Below are positions 62,897-64,000 of a stretch of DNA of 64,000 nucleotides, piece by piece; position 1 is the first letter of the stretch, and each line of letters starts with the position of its first letter. Origin of the DNA: Photorhabdus khanii NC19 (GTDB lineage Bacteria; Pseudomonadota; Gammaproteobacteria; Enterobacterales; Enterobacteriaceae). The notes beneath the pieces are model-generated. The model was not told where the DNA came from, did no database searches, and saw nothing but the letters and a program-made list of their open reading frames with translations. The stretch spans positions 578,838 to 642,837 of the forward strand of contig NZ_AYSJ01000013.1 of the NCBI RefSeq assembly GCF_000517265.1, written 5' to 3'. Made by a program: the position numbers and the translations under genes.

Positions 62897-63649
62897 CTAA
62901 CTCTTACATGGCATATAAACTTTCCAGTCTTCTACATCTGTATTCAATTCACAAATAGTTTTACCTTTTGACGAAACCCGATACTCACCGTAGAAAAGTT
63001 CTCCATCCTCTTTGATAACCCCTCTTTTAACAATTATCTCACCGTCGCGGTTACTATTGTATAAAAAATGAGTCATAGTTATAAACGTCAAGCTTCCATC
63101 TGTAATATATTTTTCACTCACATTCTCGTAATTGTTATCAGGTGGGATAGAAAAAGCATATATAGCATTATTTTCATTCCAAGCAGGAACTTCAAAATAG
63201 ACAATTTTATTATAGTGTTCGTAATCTACAATTTTCATATTAAATAAAGTCATTTTGGGGTCTTTCGTGTAACGCTGTGTGATAATATTTTTTTTAATGA
63301 TAGCTCCATCCTCGTCAGCATAAATTGCTCTAATGCTACTTTTAGGCTCATTATTTTTTGGTTTATCTTCTTCCAATGTAATTATAGCAACTGATTCTGC
63401 AGTATTCGGGATAACGTATGTTGTAATTTTCATTCCATCATCGGCAGCCTAAGAAGTTATATCTTTCAATTGATAACAAACCAAATCATATATATCGCGA
63501 GAATGGTCAAGTTTCTTGATGGTAAAAGAATCATGACTATCATGGCATTCAGTTCTCTCTGTATATTCCGAAATATCAGCGTTTGCGGAAAAAGAGTATA
63601 ATAAACCTGATAAAGATAAGATAAATACCAAATTCTTTCCAAATCTCAT
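62897..63649 (-). pseudogene. Secreted protein gene with an in-frame TAG
   Basis: One frame of 251 codons: a signal peptide (MRFGKNLVFILSLSGLLYSF, SANA) and 45 residues ending YQLKDITS, a TAG at 63449-63451, five codons (AADDG), then MKITTYVIPNTAESVAIITL to the end (WKVYMPCKS). Both halves are in the same frame, so a single base change separates them. With read-through the protein would be about 250 residues, periplasmic, with several Cys. Without it the second part would have to start at its own ATG and lack a signal. No family recognised. Confidence 0.65.
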
Positions 63650-63832
63650 ATATTACCCCCCTTGATTTTTCATGAAACAGGGTACAGTGTAACAAATTCA
63701 ATGAGTAAGTATTTTACTAAGACTGTGTATATGCTGTGATCTTGCTCTCAATTTTAGAGATAATCTCCGAGTCTATTTCACCCTAAATACTAATAAATCA
63801 ATAGAATAGCTTATGATGACTATATTTTCAGA

Positions 63833-63928
63833 TTACCAACGCAATGCTGATACAAGATAGAGAGCACCATCATTAAGCTTTGATTGAATAATTATATCTG
63901 AGAGGTTCTTATATTCCGTATCGAAATA
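63833..63928 (-). pseudogene. C-terminal fragment of a small protein next to the attachment site
   Basis: A minus-strand frame reads YFDTEYKNLSDIIIQSKLND and GALYLVSALRW to a TAA. It is open only back to the tRNA-like repeat at 63931, so its 5' part was probably replaced at integration. The ending resembles small immunity-type proteins, but this is weak. Confidence 0.35.
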
Positions 63929-63930
63929 TT

Positions 63931-63981
63931 GTCATGGAGTGTCGGATCATAGGTTCAAATCCTATCATACCGACAAAATTT
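63931..63981 (+). other. 3' part of tRNA-Pro, attachment-site copy 2
   Basis: GTCATGGAGTGTCGGATCAT, AGGTTCAAATCCTATCATAC and CGACAAAATTTCC align with the copy at 60485-60540 with a few differences, including past the CCA end. The discriminator and CCA are damaged (CGACAAA). With copy 1 it brackets about 3.4 kb, as direct repeats left by a tRNA-targeting element or by successive insertions. Confidence 0.7.
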
Positions 63982-64000
63982 CCATAAAAAAACACCACAC

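Overview
The window looks like a chromosomal accessory region of an entomopathogenic gamma-proteobacterium, most likely Photorhabdus (Xenorhabdus is the alternative). The inference rests on two tandem PAS4-type LuxR solo regulators, repeated tail-fibre/Tfa cassettes, dense phage and IS remnants, and a large NRPS/PKS operon visibly richer in G+C than its AT-rich flanks. No database was searched; every family call is from reading the translated sequence.

Layout. 1-3.5 kb: decaying tail-fibre and Tfa genes, a periplasmic LprI/DUF4431 gene and a frameshifted secreted-protein gene. 3.5-45.9 kb: one minus-strand operon of 15 genes, mostly overlapping by 4-8 bases or separated by a few bases, with a promoter near 45.87 kb and a terminator near 3.51 kb. 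46.3-47.8 kb: two divergent PAS4-LuxR regulators. 48.1-50.8 kb: another tail-fibre gene and two broken copies of a DUF6392-like family. 50.8-57.5 kb: a Tn3 transposase fragment adjoining a group II intron, a 337-bp Tn3-like miniature element, a DinQ-like type I toxin locus, a VapBC module and a second, truncated Tn3 transposase. 57.5-60.4 kb: collapsed phage head-tail genes around a HigBA-type module, and an IS1595-type remnant. 60.48-63.98 kb: a third tail-fibre/Tfa cassette and a secreted-protein gene with an in-frame stop, bracketed by two copies of the 3' part of tRNA-Pro(GGG), the mark of an integration site.

How the operon may work (inference from domains and hand-read adenylation codes). 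A starter module (starter-C, A with Asn code DLTKVGEV, T, E) should make an N-acyl-D-Asn cap. A ClbP/XcnG-type periplasmic peptidase fused to an ABC exporter is encoded in the same operon, so the product is probably made as an acyl-D-Asn prodrug and unmasked during export. A free-standing serine adenylation protein, a discrete ACP, an acyl-CoA dehydrogenase and a 3-hydroxyacyl-CoA dehydrogenase match the set that makes aminomalonyl-ACP for zwittermicin and colibactin. A discrete acyltransferase could deliver this unit to the KS-KR-T-C protein, which has no acyltransferase of its own. The other proteins supply C-A-T, KS-AT-KR-DH-ER-T, T-C-A(Ser)-T-C and partial C-A-T-C-A-T-TE. Accessory genes are a JmjC/cupin-like oxygenase, a type II thioesterase and a GNAT acetyltransferase that may give self-resistance. 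I cannot match this architecture to a named product; it is the best candidate for an undescribed system in the window.
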